NCBI RefSeq assembly: GCF_009695935.1
Contig: NZ_VUMY01000009.1
Span: forward strand, 1 to 64,000
Origin: Mobiluncus porci
GTDB lineage: Bacteria; Actinomycetota; Actinomycetes; Actinomycetales; Actinomycetaceae
Direction: 5' to 3'
DNA length: 64,000 bases
The notes under the pieces are model-generated. The model worked only from the letters and a program-made list of their open reading frames with translations. It had not been told where the DNA came from and did not search any database. This document shows positions 1-9,052 of the stretch, one piece after another (position 1 is the stretch's first letter; each line of letters opens with the position of its first letter). Made by a program: the position numbers and the translations under genes.

Positions 1-43
1 CGACAATTTAAGCCGCTGGCGCGGCTTTCAAGGTGCTTCGCCT

Positions 44-68
44 AAAACGTTCCACTGGAACGTTTTTT
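44..68. terminator. Bidirectional intrinsic terminator downstream of the SpoIIM-like gene
   Basis: A 10-bp perfect stem (AAAACGTTCC / GGAACGTTTT) with a 3-base loop has A and T runs on its two sides, so it could end transcription in either direction. It lies about 120 bases beyond the stop of the minus-strand SpoIIM-like gene. A second short GC hairpin (11-16 with 21-26, AGCCGC/GCGGCT) lies next to it. The rest of 1-187 holds no gene that I can support. Confidence 0.6.
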
Positions 69-187
69 AACGGCTTCGCGCTGTGACGCGGCGCTGGTGC
101 GGCTTTGCCGCGGCGCCGCGCCCGTCAAGTCTAGATCCGCCTCGCTGGCTAACTGAGAACGGTTACTGAGCGCGACTGGGACAATTT

Positions 188-1171
188 TCATGCAACGTAG
201 CCGGCCTGGTCGGCGGCGAGGTCGCCGGTGAGACCGAGGGCCTTTGCGCGGCGCCCCCACACTACTACCCATGCCGCTAGCAGCGCATAGACCACCACTG
301 CGATAAACACTTTCACTGCCGGTAGCAAAGGCGAGGGCGTCAAGAAAGCTTCTTCCACTCCGGAGATGGCGAGGAGAATGATGAGCCCAATAGCCACCGG
401 CAAAATCTCCCGTCCTAGAGCCGCGAAGGCCTCCACGCGAGTCCGGGGTCCCGGAACCAAAATCCCCCAAAACATGCGCACCGCTACGGCAGTAGCAAAA
501 ATAATGCAGGACAACTCCAGAATTCCATGCGGCGTAATCAGCCCAAAAAACACCCCAATATCCCCGTATTTAGCCATCACTGCCCCCGCGAAGCCAACCA
601 TGGCGAAGTTTTGAACCAGCAGGTAAATCGGATAGACGCCGGTGAAGAAAGTCGCCACCATAATCACTGCAATGGTGGCGTTATGCGTCCAGACCTGGGC
701 CATAAAGTCCGGCGCAGGATAGTTTGAATAGTAGGCAGCAAAGGCTTCTTGGGCATATTGCTGTAACTCGAGATCGCTGCCTTGGGCGGACATAATCTCG
801 GGATGGTTATAGACCCAAAACCCCACGAAAACCGCAATGAAAAGCGAAAACAACATGGTGGCGAGAAAGACCGGCCCGAGACGATAAATCGCGAGGGGCA
901 AAGTGACGGTGAAAAAATATCCCACGGACTTTACTGCTCCGCCCCGCGTCCCGTTGATGCGCCCCCGCGCGTTTTGCACGATATGGGTAAGCTCTATGAC
1001 CAAGTCGGGGTCGGCGGCTGTCGAAGTCAAGGTTGCTAAATCCGAGCTAGTTCTCTGGTAAAGCCCCACCAGCTCGTCGACTTCTTCGCCACTCAGCCGC
1101 CGTTTACGGTTTAAAGTTTCGAGCCGATCCCACTGGGAGCGGTGTCTTGCACTGTACGCATCAATGTCCAT
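188..1171 (-). CDS. Stage II sporulation protein M-like (SpoIIM/DUF95) membrane protein
   Basis: A 327-residue protein with a soluble N-terminal part (about residues 1-85) followed by several hydrophobic segments, at about 90-120, 165-190, 190-235, 255-275 and 285-305. This is the layout of the SpoIIM/DUF95 family. In sporulating Firmicutes SpoIIM takes part in engulfment. In non-sporulating actinobacteria members are integral membrane proteins of unclear role, commonly paired with an RDD-domain protein, as here with the divergent gene at 1191. The ATG at 1171 has only a distant AAGGA upstream, so translation may be leaderless. The family assignment is good; the cellular role is unknown. Confidence 0.8.
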   Translation of the reverse strand: MDIDAYSARHRSQWDRLETLNRKRRLSGEEVDELVGLYQRTSSDLATLTSTAADPDLVIELTHIVQNARGRINGTRGGAVKSVGYFFTVTLPLAIYRLGPVFLATMLFSLFIAVFVGFWVYNHPEIMSAQGSDLELQQYAQEAFAAYYSNYPAPDFMAQVWTHNATIAVIMVATFFTGVYPIYLLVQNFAMVGFAGAVMAKYGDIGVFFGLITPHGILELSCIIFATAVAVRMFWGILVPGPRTRVEAFAALGREILPVAIGLIILLAISGVEEAFLTPSPLLPAVKVFIAVVVYALLAAWVVVWGRRAKALGLTGDLAADQAGYVA

Positions 1172-1192
1172 AATGATAATTTATCCTTATAT
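1171..1192. promoter_or_regulatory. AT-rich divergent start region shared by spoIIM-like and RDD genes
   Basis: The 20 bases between the two divergent start codons are almost entirely A/T (TAATGATAATTTATCC) and contain -10-like hexamers on both strands. No ribosome binding site is seen for the plus-strand gene. The simplest reading is overlapping divergent promoters giving leaderless transcripts, which are common in actinobacteria. This is an inference from spacing and composition only. Confidence 0.35.
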
Positions 1193-2042
1193 GGAAAATT
1201 TTCGCGGGGAGAAGATACGTCCGGATGTCGTTGTTACCGGAGAGGCTATCGCCTTGCTGGTACAGCCGGCATCCCTATTTTTGCGCGTCATTTCAGGAAC
1301 AATCGATGCTCTCACGGCCCTGGTTGGTGGCGTTTTTACTGCAGAAATTGTGATTTTATTTTTCACTTTTGGTCCCGCAGATTCCCTGCCCCTGAAAAAC
1401 GAGGCCCAAGTCAGTACCTTCATCTCGGTACTCTTCGCATTTTGGGCCTTTTTCTTCCCGATGCTTATCGAAACCCTCACGAAAGGGCGCACGCTCGGAA
1501 AATTCGTGGCCGGAACTCGAGTGGTTCGCGATGACGGCGGCCCCATCACTTTCCGCCACGCCTTTATTCGGGCTCTCCTCGGGGTGGCCGAACTGTGGAT
1601 CACCCTGGGATCGGTGGCGATTCTGACCGCTTTCTTTAGCCGCCGCTCCAAGAGGCTCGGTGACCTTTTCGCCGGCACCTACGTCATCACGGAGCCCAGC
1701 ATCAACTCCCGCCAGCCCTTGCTGCTGGCACCGGAACTGTCCGCTTGGGCGAGCGGGGCGCGAGTGGGAGAAATCGACGCCTCCCTTTCCATCATGGCGC
1801 GACGTTTCCTCCAGGCCGCGGGCCGGATGGAAGCCGTGGCCAGGCGAGACGCCGCCTTGAAGATTGCCTCCCAGCTCGAGCTCGCGGTTTATCCTCCGCC
1901 GCCACCTCGAACCGATCCGGAGCGTTTCATCGCGGCCGTTTTGGTCCTGCGTCGCGACCTCGAGTTCAACAATGAGGCCTCGAGGGAAGCGAATATCTCC
2001 CAAAAGTTGGCTGCGGTTTCAGCTCCTAAATACGGGATTTGA
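1191..2042 (+). CDS. RDD family integral membrane protein
   Basis: About 283 residues from ATG 1191; an in-frame ATG at 1164 would overlap the divergent gene and is less likely. The N-terminal half carries the RDD domain: a first hydrophobic segment near residues 25-60 with an Arg/Asp pair around SGTIDALTALV, a second segment with KGRTLGKFVAGTRVV, then a third before a basic stretch (SRRSKRLGDLFAGTYV). The C-terminal 120 residues are soluble and Ala/Arg rich. RDD proteins are poorly characterised; some act in ion or compatible-solute transport. The divergent pairing with the SpoIIM-like gene is common in actinobacteria and suggests a shared envelope role. Confidence 0.8.
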   Translation: MENFRGEKIRPDVVVTGEAIALLVQPASLFLRVISGTIDALTALVGGVFTAEIVILFFTFGPADSLPLKNEAQVSTFISVLFAFWAFFFPMLIETLTKGRTLGKFVAGTRVVRDDGGPITFRHAFIRALLGVAELWITLGSVAILTAFFSRRSKRLGDLFAGTYVITEPSINSRQPLLLAPELSAWASGARVGEIDASLSIMARRFLQAAGRMEAVARRDAALKIASQLELAVYPPPPPRTDPERFIAAVLVLRRDLEFNNEASREANISQKLAAVSAPKYGI

Positions 2043-2115
2043 CCGGCTCACTTTGCCCCGTGGCAATGCGCCTGTCACGAAAAGCGCGACGAGCCGAGAT
2101 ATCCCTTGTTGAACC

Positions 2116-3198
2116 CTAGAGGTGACTCACAACCGTCGTCCCGTTTTCAACCCAGTCATAAAAAGTCTTTGCCACGTCAACAGGAAGATTCACGCAACCG
2201 TGGGAGCCACGGTTGGGGTCATAGACGAAACTGGTTCTCGAGGGAGCCCCGTGGAGGGCGTAGTTGCCATCGAAATACGCGATCCAGGGAACATCCTCAG
2301 CGTAGTCTCCATCCCAGCCCACGCCACGCATCACCTGGTGCGGGACTTTGGCGTAGACCTTAAAGACGCCCTGAACTGTGGGGTTGAGCGTGTGTCCGTC
2401 AACCATGGCCACCGGCCCAATCACTTTCTTGGTGCCCTCGTAGCCGGTAGCTGTGTGGTTCGTGAGGTTGACATCCACCCACTTCTCCGTGCTTTGCGGC
2501 TGGTAGGAAAGCGCAGGAGCCGTGACTACGGTGTCCTTGAAAGTGGCGTTGGCGGGGGAAGTTTCCAAAGTGGCTTCGACATTGCGAGGGTCTGCGGAAG
2601 CGGGGCCAACAGTGGCATCAGGGGAGCCCTTGGCGGTGGTCTTAGATTTAGCGAAGACAGTGCTGTCGGTACCAGCGGTGGCGCCCTGAGGGGCTTCCAG
2701 GTCGCGTTTAATGTCAGCAATGGCCACCTCGGCATCCGCCACTTCCACCCCCGGAACCGGATCGGACACGAGTTTCACCAAGGCGCCGGTATTGTCAACC
2801 TCGCGATTGCCCGTCACCGGCGCCTTCTCAACCATTTTCACGCCATCTTGAACCCAGCGAGAAATCTTAGCCGAATCGAATTTCGGGGTAGGAATCTCCC
2901 CGGGAAAAGGCTTGGCAGGAGCCGGAACCGGCTTCAACCAGGAACACACGAGCCGAGGCTCCGCCACGAAAGCCGCGTCCGCCCCGATCCGCAGGGTTAC
3001 CTTTTGATTACAGGCCTCCAACCTGGAGTTCTGGATTTGGGCCGCCGCCTCCTTAGACCACTGGGGTTCGTAGCCGAAGGCATACCAACTACCGCCCACA
3101 ACCAGCATTAACGCTCCCAGCACGGCAACCATCGCCCCCCAAGCGGAGGTCGAGTTTTTCCCATGTTGAACCGGTAAGTGTGTGGGGCGGTAGGACAT
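2116..3198 (-). CDS. L,D-transpeptidase (YkuD domain), second of a tandem pair
   Basis: A 360-residue envelope protein with an N-terminal membrane anchor (hydrophobic residues about 20-45), a long low-complexity linker (about 60-230) and a C-terminal YkuD domain. The catalytic signature is at the C-terminus as HGCVN, preceded by HGAPS, which supplies the conserved His. L,D-transpeptidases form 3-3 cross-links in peptidoglycan or attach proteins to it. The ATG lies one base after the stop of the upstream paralogue (TGA-A-ATG), so the two are almost certainly translationally coupled. Unlike its neighbour it lacks the extra peptidoglycan-binding module and begins with a short cytoplasmic tail. 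Confidence 0.88.
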   Translation of the reverse strand: MSYRPTHLPVQHGKNSTSAWGAMVAVLGALMLVVGGSWYAFGYEPQWSKEAAAQIQNSRLEACNQKVTLRIGADAAFVAEPRLVCSWLKPVPAPAKPFPGEIPTPKFDSAKISRWVQDGVKMVEKAPVTGNREVDNTGALVKLVSDPVPGVEVADAEVAIADIKRDLEAPQGATAGTDSTVFAKSKTTAKGSPDATVGPASADPRNVEATLETSPANATFKDTVVTAPALSYQPQSTEKWVDVNLTNHTATGYEGTKKVIGPVAMVDGHTLNPTVQGVFKVYAKVPHQVMRGVGWDGDYAEDVPWIAYFDGNYALHGAPSRTSFVYDPNRGSHGCVNLPVDVAKTFYDWVENGTTVVSHL

Positions 3199-3199
3199 T

Positions 3200-4669
3200 T
3201 CAGAGCTTTCCGCCGCGGTGAATAACTACGGTGGTTCCCACTTCCACGAGCTGGTAGAGCTCAGCGGCCTCCGCAGGTTTCATGTTGACGCAACCGTGGG
3301 AGCCTCCGTAGTTGGTTTGCACCCAATTTGCACGAGAAGCGGCGCCGTGAATCGCATAGGAACCGGAGTAATACATGGTCCAAGGTGACCACACGTCGTA
3401 TTCTCCGTCCCAGCCTTCACCGCGCATCCGGTTCGTCTCCCACTTGGACTGAATATGGAAAATCCCGGGATAAGTGGGAGAGGGGATAGAACCGTGCACT
3501 ACCGCTACCGGTCCCCAAATCACTTGGTTCCCTTTCCAAGCAGTCGTAGTATGGTTGGTGAGGTCCACGCTGACCCACACTTCCTGCGCCTTGGGGGAGT
3601 ACGGGGGCGTGGGAAGGTCGGTGTCGAGTCTTTGGTCGTTATAGGAGCCCTCTTTAGTTTCCATGGTAAACACGCCGCGGAAACTCTTTCCGGAGTTCAG
3701 CGACTCTGTGATTCCCTGGGCGATCTCGGCGTTATTGGAAACCAGTTTGGAGTTCCAAGCCATTTTGGTCATAGTGAGGAGCTTGCCGTCCTTAGTGAAC
3801 TGGCGTTCCCCCGCGTCCGCTTTGACATCCACAAACTCGTCGGTAAAAGTCTTCAACCAAGATAGCACCTGTGCTTGGTTGATGGTCGGCCCATTTTCGG
3901 TTATCTCTATCCACTGGGCTTTTTCAGTGGGTTCAATAACGTGGCCAATCCCGCGCCCGATAAGGTATACCCGCGGGGAGATGAGCCCATTCGCGGTCTC
4001 AGCCCACTGGCCGAGTTCCGGAGCGGGAGCAAGCGGCTGGACTTCAGTGAACTCAACCTTAGTGGAGCCGTCTTGCTGTTGTTTCCAAGTTTCTACCGCA
4101 GCCGCGCTGACTTGCTTCGGGTCAATTCCTTGTCCGGGAGCGCCGGCGGTGACAGTGAATTGTCCAGTGGCGCCGTCAAAGGTCAAACTGGGGTCGGAAA
4201 CGGAACCGGGAGTGCCGGCACTGAGTTTCCTCGCGGCCGCGGTGGCTTTCGATTCATCAAGGGTGAATTTGGCCTCAACCCGCCGTTCCACCAACGTGGA
4301 GGCCAACACACCCCGGAGATTGTCGTTCGCTGTCATCACCGCGGCGGTGGTGGCTGGGACGTCACAGTTTAATCCCAACTCCGCCAAGGAGAAACTGCCG
4401 GTGGCTGCGCCGCTAAACTTGACTTTCAAATTTTCACAATTGTCTTGCAGCTTTTTGCTGACTTCCTGCGGGGTCAGCCCCCCAACTTTAGTCCCTCCGA
4501 TAACCGTATTGGGTAGGGCCAGATTCTGATAGTGGGTGGCGTAGGCGAATCCGCCCGTGGTCAGACCTCCGGCTAAAACTACAGCTGATACGGCTAGCAC
4601 TGCTGGCCAGCGCCGTTTCGGCTTGACGATACCGCGGATTTCCAATTGCGGGGTTAGGTTTTCAGACAT
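3200..4669 (-). CDS. L,D-transpeptidase with putative peptidoglycan-binding domain, first of a tandem pair
   Basis: A 489-residue protein with a cytoplasmic basic start, one transmembrane segment (about residues 20-45), a region containing VGGLTPQEV and [10 protein letters not shown] that matches the PG_binding_4 type of extracytoplasmic domain, and a C-terminal YkuD catalytic domain ending in SHGCVN plus a short tail. The active-site Cys is in HGCVN and the partner His in IHGAAS. It should cross-link the cell wall outside the membrane. The ATG has a GAGGGAGAA Shine-Dalgarno sequence directly upstream. The shared C-terminal architecture and the one-base gap to the next gene suggest a local duplication acting on related substrates. 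Confidence 0.9.
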   Translation of the reverse strand: MSENLTPQLEIRGIVKPKRRWPAVLAVSAVVLAGGLTTGGFAYATHYQNLALPNTVIGGTKVGGLTPQEVSKKLQDNCENLKVKFSGAATGSFSLAELGLNCDVPATTAAVMTANDNLRGVLASTLVERRVEAKFTLDESKATAAARKLSAGTPGSVSDPSLTFDGATGQFTVTAGAPGQGIDPKQVSAAAVETWKQQQDGSTKVEFTEVQPLAPAPELGQWAETANGLISPRVYLIGRGIGHVIEPTEKAQWIEITENGPTINQAQVLSWLKTFTDEFVDVKADAGERQFTKDGKLLTMTKMAWNSKLVSNNAEIAQGITESLNSGKSFRGVFTMETKEGSYNDQRLDTDLPTPPYSPKAQEVWVSVDLTNHTTTAWKGNQVIWGPVAVVHGSIPSPTYPGIFHIQSKWETNRMRGEGWDGEYDVWSPWTMYYSGSYAIHGAASRANWVQTNYGGSHGCVNMKPAEAAELYQLVEVGTTVVIHRGGKL

Positions 4670-4858
4670 TTCTCCCTCACTCTTCCTGGATTTATCATAA
4701 CTAAATTTTCAGATTTAGACCGATTCGGCTCTCCGAGAACCTGTAGTGAAAAATTCGCTAAAAGTAAGCGGCTATGGCATAATAGTTTCTCGGTTTTCTG
4801 GTTCACCTGCGAGATTGGCTCAATGGACCCAGAGCCCTTTGAAACCCTAGGAGAAAAA

Positions 4859-5104
4859 ATGAAGAAGGATATCCATCCTGACTACGTGTTGACCGAGGTG
4901 ACCTGCACTTGCGGCAACAGCTTTACCACCCATTCGACCATCCCATCCGGCCAGATGCGCGTGGACGTGTGCTCGGCTTGCCACCCGTTCTACACCGGCA
5001 AGCAGAAGATTCTTGATACCGGCGGTCGCGTCGCTCGTTTCGAGCAGCGCTACGCGAAATTCAACGAGGCCAAGAAGAAGGCCGCGAAGGCTTCCGCAAA
5101 ATAG
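4859..5104 (+). CDS. rpmE: 50S ribosomal protein L31, zinc-binding (C+) type
   Basis: 81 residues from the ATG at 4859, which follows AGGAG; an upstream in-frame ATG at 4823 lacks a ribosome binding site and adds a non-conserved leader. The protein has MKKDIHP at the start and all four zinc ligands of the C+ form (Cys16, Cys18 and the CSACH pair near residues 37-40). In actinobacteria the C+ and C- forms are often exchanged under Zur control; only the C+ gene is present in this window, together with a zur gene near 53.5 kb. It is followed by a strong terminator before prfA. Confidence 0.96.
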   Translation: MKKDIHPDYVLTEVTCTCGNSFTTHSTIPSGQMRVDVCSACHPFYTGKQKILDTGGRVARFEQRYAKFNEAKKKAAKASAK

Positions 5105-5112
5105 CTTGATTT

Positions 5113-5155
5113 AAGGTGCCGACTGGGGTTCCCAGTCGGCACCTTTGTATTTATT
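5113..5155 (+). terminator. Intrinsic terminator after rpmE
   Basis: A 15-bp perfect stem (5113-5127 pairing with 5131-5145, outer bases AAGGTGCC/GGCACCTT) with a 3-base loop is followed by TTTGTATTTATTT. It lies 9 bases after the rpmE stop and 25 bases before the prfA start. Confidence 0.9.
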
Positions 5156-5179
5156 TAGTAAAAAATAGAGGAGCAACAA

Positions 5180-6277
5180 ATGACCGACTTCCCAGAAGAA
5201 TTCTCAGGTGTTGAAGCCCTGCTTGAGGAATACAAGTCTGTGGAAAAGGAGATGAGCGATCCCAACCTGCATTCCAACCAGGCACGCGCCCGCAAAGTGG
5301 GACGTCGTTACGCGGAGCTCGGGCGGGTGAACGCCGCGGCGAAGGCATACTTGCAGGCTGTGGAAGACCTCGAGGCCGGCAAAGAAATGGCTGCGGAAGA
5401 CGAGGATTTCGCCGCGGAGCTTCCGGCGATGGAAGAGACTTACGAGGCCGCTCACGCGGCATTAATCGAGGTCTTGACTCCGCGCGACCCCGATGATGCC
5501 CGCGACGTGATTATGGAAATCAAGGCCGGAGAGGGCGGGGAGGAATCCGCTTTGTTCGCTGGTGACCTCATGCGTATGTACGAGCACTACGCGGAAAAAA
5601 TGGGCTGGAACGTCCAAGTTCTGGGTTTGACCGAGTCCGATCTCGGTGGGGTGAAGGATGCTTCGATTGCGTTCAAGGCGAAGGGGAACCCCTCTCCGGA
5701 GGAAGGCGTGTGGGCGCACCTCAAATACGAGGGTGGCGTGCATCGCGTGCAGCGTGTGCCGGTCACCGAGTCCCAGGGCCGCATCCACACTTCGGCTGCC
5801 GGTGTTTTGGTGATGCCGGAGGCCGAAGAAACCGGGGACATTGAGATTGACCCGAACGACTTGCGAATCGACGTCTACCGTTCATCTGGGCCGGGTGGAC
5901 AATCCGTGAACACGACCGACTCGGCGGTGCGCATCACTCACATTCCCACCGGTATGGTGGTTTCGATGCAAAACGAGAAGTCTCAGTTACAGAACAAAGA
6001 GGCGGGTATGCGCGTGTTGCGTTCGCGCTTGATGCAGTTGGAGCAGGAAAAACGCGACGCGGAAGCGGCGGAGGCACGCGCCTCCCAAGTCAGAACCGTG
6101 GACCGTTCGGAGCGCATTCGCACTTATAACTTCCCGGAAAATCGCATTGCGGATCACCGCACGGGTTATAAAGCCTACAATCTCGATGCGGTTCTGAATG
6201 GGGATCTCGCGCCCGTTATCCAGTCCTGCATCGACGCCGACGAGGCAGCCCGCCTCGCCTCCATCGGTGAGAAATAG
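5180..6277 (+). CDS. prfA: Peptide chain release factor 1
   Basis: 365 residues, the usual RF1 length. The GGQ peptidyl-tRNA hydrolysis motif is within [17 protein letters not shown] (about residues 235-250); its Gln is the target of the methyltransferase encoded just downstream. The N-terminal helical domain and the codon-recognition domain of RF1 are present, and the start ATG is preceded by AGAGGAG. It terminates translation at UAA and UAG. The rpmE-prfA-prmC order is conserved in many bacteria, which supports the assignment. Confidence 0.96.
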   Translation: MTDFPEEFSGVEALLEEYKSVEKEMSDPNLHSNQARARKVGRRYAELGRVNAAAKAYLQAVEDLEAGKEMAAEDEDFAAELPAMEETYEAAHAALIEVLTPRDPDDARDVIMEIKAGEGGEESALFAGDLMRMYEHYAEKMGWNVQVLGLTESDLGGVKDASIAFKAKGNPSPEEGVWAHLKYEGGVHRVQRVPVTESQGRIHTSAAGVLVMPEAEETGDIEIDPNDLRIDVYRSSGPGGQSVNTTDSAVRITHIPTGMVVSMQNEKSQLQNKEAGMRVLRSRLMQLEQEKRDAEAAEARASQVRTVDRSERIRTYNFPENRIADHRTGYKAYNLDAVLNGDLAPVIQSCIDADEAARLASIGEK

Positions 6278-6483
6278 CGGAGAGTTGGGGACGGTTTTGC
6301 TAATGAGTAACCAGCGCGTGTCAGAGCTCTGGGGCAAGGCTTCGCTGGTGGGTTAGACCTCTTGGCGTAGTTGCGTGAGCACCGAAGCCAAAGGGTTCGA
6401 CCCCCGGCAAAGCCGTTTGTAGTCAAAAGGTTTGACCCATTGGAGTGTAGTGAGATACCAACGGCGTAGCGACTAGGAATCAC

Positions 6484-7383
6484 ATGAAAATCCCAGAAAA
6501 TGCCGCGGTTCGCACCGCGATTAACGATGCCGCCTTCGTGCTTAGCGAGGCGGGGATTGGCAATGCCCGCGGCGAGGCGACCCTGCTCGCCGAGCACGTG
6601 CTGGGCCACCGCCCCGGCTCTAGCGAGCGGATGGATTCCGAGAAATGGCAGGAGTTCTTTTCCCTTGTCGGCCAGCGGGCGCGGCGCGTGCCGCTCCAGC
6701 ACGTTATGGGCATCATGTACTTCCGGCACTTGACCCTGCATGCTCGCTCTGGAGTTTTCGTAGCGCGCCCAGAAACCGAGATGGTCGCCGAAGCGGCGAT
6801 AGACGCTGCCCGCGAATGGGTGGCTCGCGGAGTTTCGCCTCGGGTTTTGGATCTTGGTTGTGGGTCAGGAGCGTTGGGACTCTCGGTGGTTTCCGAAGTG
6901 CCGCAGACCCTGTTGACTGCGGTGGATATTTCCCCAGCAGCGGTGGAATTAACGGAAGAAAACGCGAAATTCGTGGGAGTTCCGGCGAGAGTCATTTTGG
7001 CGGATGCCACCCAGCCGGAAGCACTGCGCGAGGCTTTGAGATCCGAGATGTCCCTTGCTGCATTCCATGTCTTTGCGACTAACCCGCCTTACGTGATTGA
7101 GGCCGTTACCCAGCCGGAGGCGAGCGCCGACCCGCCCGCGGCGCTTTACGGGGGAGGACCGGATGGCCTAGAGATCCCGCGCCGGTTCCTGGTCTCTGCC
7201 GTTGCTCTTGCCACCCCCGGCGCCACCATCGTGATGGAACACGGCGAAACCCAAGGTGAAGCGCTGGTTGAAGCCGCTCGTGAACTTGGTCTCGAAAACC
7301 CCGTCACCCGTCCGGATCTTGCGGGATGTCCTAGGTTCCTAGTGGCGAAGACTCCGGAGTCTTTGACGAGAATTGAGTCCTGA
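6484..7383 (+). CDS. prmC: Release factor glutamine methyltransferase
   Basis: 299 residues. The SAM-binding glycine motif LDLGCGSGALGL (about residues 122-133) and the catalytic TNPPYV motif (near 200) identify the HemK/PrmC family, which N5-methylates the Gln of the GGQ motif in release factors. It lies 206 bases after prfA, and no gene is evident in that gap. The usual downstream partner (a Sua5/YrdC-type gene) is not next; instead a hairpin repeat ends the cluster. Confidence 0.93.
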   Translation: MKIPENAAVRTAINDAAFVLSEAGIGNARGEATLLAEHVLGHRPGSSERMDSEKWQEFFSLVGQRARRVPLQHVMGIMYFRHLTLHARSGVFVARPETEMVAEAAIDAAREWVARGVSPRVLDLGCGSGALGLSVVSEVPQTLLTAVDISPAAVELTEENAKFVGVPARVILADATQPEALREALRSEMSLAAFHVFATNPPYVIEAVTQPEASADPPAALYGGGPDGLEIPRRFLVSAVALATPGATIVMEHGETQGEALVEAARELGLENPVTRPDLAGCPRFLVAKTPESLTRIES

Positions 7384-7418
7384 GCTCCATCTTCTGTCGG
7401 ACTGCTCCGCCTCCAAAC

Positions 7419-7468
7419 TACGATTTTTGAATTTATTGCCTAATAAGGCAATAAATTCAAAAATCGTA
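7419..7468. repeat. Hairpin repeat copy 1 (23-bp perfect arms)
   Basis: Left arm 7419-7441 and right arm 7446-7468 are perfect reverse complements around an AATA loop; the arms begin TACGATTTTTGAATTTATTG. The same sequence, including the following AGAGTTAGGCG, recurs at 12811-12860. It lies between the convergent ends of prmC and the next minus-strand gene and could stop transcription from both sides. Confidence 0.85.
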
Positions 7469-7472
7469 AGAG

Positions 7473-8300
7473 TTAGGCGCCCAACCGGAGACCGTAGCGA
7501 TGCCGACGACTTTTTAGCCGCTCGGACAACCGCAGTTGAGTGTCCTCCCATTGATACCAGATTTGGGCGAAACTGAGCCTAATCACGTCATAACCAAAAT
7601 AATCGGCTTCCAAATCTCGCTTCCTGTCTTCGTGGTAGTTATAGTCCGATGTGTGATAAGCCTGGGAATCACACTCGACAACCAAGGAATTTCCTGCAAT
7701 CATGTCGACCCATCCTACTCCACGGATAAACTGCTGGGTTTTTACTGGAACTTTGCGCCTTTGGAAGAACAACCGTGTCCGGGTTTCACTTCCGGATTGA
7801 GCCCCGCAATCGAAAAATTTGAGCGGAAGTTGCTTATACCTGGGTAACTCCCGGATGAGGGACCAACCAAAATCGTAGGTAATTTTCTTCTTAGCCACCG
7901 CAGATTCCAAAAGAATCAGTGCCGTTTCCGGGTCGTGATGGGCAAGAACCTGACGGAGGCTGTCCTCAATCGGAAAGCAAATGCCATCGGGGAGTGCGGA
8001 CGAACGATGAAAGCAGGCATCTGCTTGGGGAAGCGAAAAATGTTCGGGAAGAATAACATGAAGCCGGTGCTTTTCCGTGGGCGGAATGAACAGCCCCGCG
8101 GCATTACCTGCGGAGATGCATCCTAGCCTCCCGCCAAGTTTGAGAGCATGCAACGCTTCGGGGTTCGGATTCGGCGTGACATACCATCCGCGTTTGGCTC
8201 GGGTGAGTCTTTCGACGCTGACAAGTTTATCCAAGGCGCGACGGTCATAACCCGCCTCGTGCAGTTGTTTGACACTATAAATTCCCAAGTCTTGTTCCAT
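7473..8300 (-). CDS. AbiEi-like N-terminal domain plus DUF559 (Vsr-like nuclease fold) protein
   Basis: 275 residues. Residues 1-60 (GIYSVKQLHEAGYDRRALDK) match the winged-helix start typical of AbiEi antitoxin-like proteins. The C-terminal 110 residues match DUF559, with the conserved FIRGVGWVDMI strand and a VVECDSQAYH motif typical of Vsr-like endonuclease folds. Such proteins are widespread single genes in actinobacteria, usually called type IV TA-like regulators or DUF559 proteins; the substrate is unknown. No AbiEii-like toxin gene is adjacent, so an antitoxin function is doubtful here. Confidence 0.7.
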   Translation of the reverse strand: MEQDLGIYSVKQLHEAGYDRRALDKLVSVERLTRAKRGWYVTPNPNPEALHALKLGGRLGCISAGNAAGLFIPPTEKHRLHVILPEHFSLPQADACFHRSSALPDGICFPIEDSLRQVLAHHDPETALILLESAVAKKKITYDFGWSLIRELPRYKQLPLKFFDCGAQSGSETRTRLFFQRRKVPVKTQQFIRGVGWVDMIAGNSLVVECDSQAYHTSDYNYHEDRKRDLEADYFGYDVIRLSFAQIWYQWEDTQLRLSERLKSRRHRYGLRLGA

Positions 8301-8384
8301 GAGCTGATTTTTCTCAAGTCGGCAAACGAGGCGAAATCAAATTTTCTCAAATTGTGGATAACTTTTTTAAAGTCTGTAAACGCA

Positions 8385-8426
8385 TTGCTTCCCCCTACTT
8401 ACTAGGTATATACTTACTGAGTAAGT
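8385..8426 (+). promoter_or_regulatory. Promoter and dyad operator upstream of the padR gene
   Basis: A -35-like TTGCTT (8385-8390) and a -10-like TATACT (8409-8414) are 18 bases apart. A perfect 7-bp dyad, ACTTACT-G-AGTAAGT (8412-8426), overlaps the -10 and the start point, with a further half-site just upstream (CTTACTAG). PadR proteins often bind such dyads in their own promoters, so autorepression of the padR-ABC operon is likely. Confidence 0.6.
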
Positions 8427-8446
8427 AAACTGTACGGAGGTCAAAG

Positions 8447-9052
8447 ATGTCTGTCAAACATGCCCTGCTGGCTCTGTTGAATCTGGGTCCCAATACTGCC
8501 TATCAGTTGCGGGTGGGATTCGAAGAAGCCACAGACCATTCTTGGCCGCTAAATGACGGACAGGTTTCGCAAACATTGGCTCGCCTTGAACGAGACGGAC
8601 TGGTGGAACACGACGATACCTGGTCAATCACGAGTATGGGTAGAGAAGAACTCAACGGTTGGTGGGCTGCGCCAGTTTCACGCACCCATCCGGCTCGCGA
8701 TGAGCTTGTGATTAAGCTTGCGATGGCGGCGCTCACGAATCCAGGGAGATTGGTGAGCATTATCAGCAGGCAGCGAAGCGCCACTATGTCGACCCTGCAC
8801 GACATTACGATGCTGAAACGCGACGAATCCGCAGAAACACCAGTGGAAAGGGATATCGCCTGGTCTCTCACCTTGGATTTTCGGATTTTCCAAATCGAAG
8901 CGGAACTGCGCTGGCTTGACCACGTTGAGGGACGGTTGAGTTCCCTTGACCAATCCGATATTGCTGGGATTCTTTCCCGGGTCGGAGCTCGCGGGCCTAG
9001 AGCCATCTTTGTGCCGGCCAAGGCAAGCGCTAAAAAGGGAAGTGAAGCTTGA
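8447..9052 (+). CDS. PadR family transcriptional regulator
   Basis: 201 residues: an N-terminal winged helix (SVKHALLALLNLGPNTAYQL, then DGQVSQTLARLERDGLVE) and a C-terminal helical domain that fits the larger PadR class with a Vir_act_alpha-like region. It probably represses the operon it heads, with de-repression by a substrate of the exporter. The dyad in its promoter supports autoregulation. The start follows CGGAGG with good spacing. The next ABC gene overlaps its stop. Confidence 0.85.
   Translation: MSVKHALLALLNLGPNTAYQLRVGFEEATDHSWPLNDGQVSQTLARLERDGLVEHDDTWSITSMGREELNGWWAAPVSRTHPARDELVIKLAMAALTNPGRLVSIISRQRSATMSTLHDITMLKRDESAETPVERDIAWSLTLDFRIFQIEAELRWLDHVEGRLSSLDQSDIAGILSRVGARGPRAIFVPAKASAKKGSEA

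Noticed and set aside
6278-6483. GGGTTCGACCCCC resembling a tRNA T-arm between prfA and prmC
   Set aside because: The T-stem does not pair properly beyond three bases and no acceptor or anticodon stem can be built around it.
7473-8300. AbiE toxin-antitoxin system
   Set aside because: Only the AbiEi-like N-terminal region is present, fused to DUF559; no AbiEii nucleotidyltransferase gene is adjacent.
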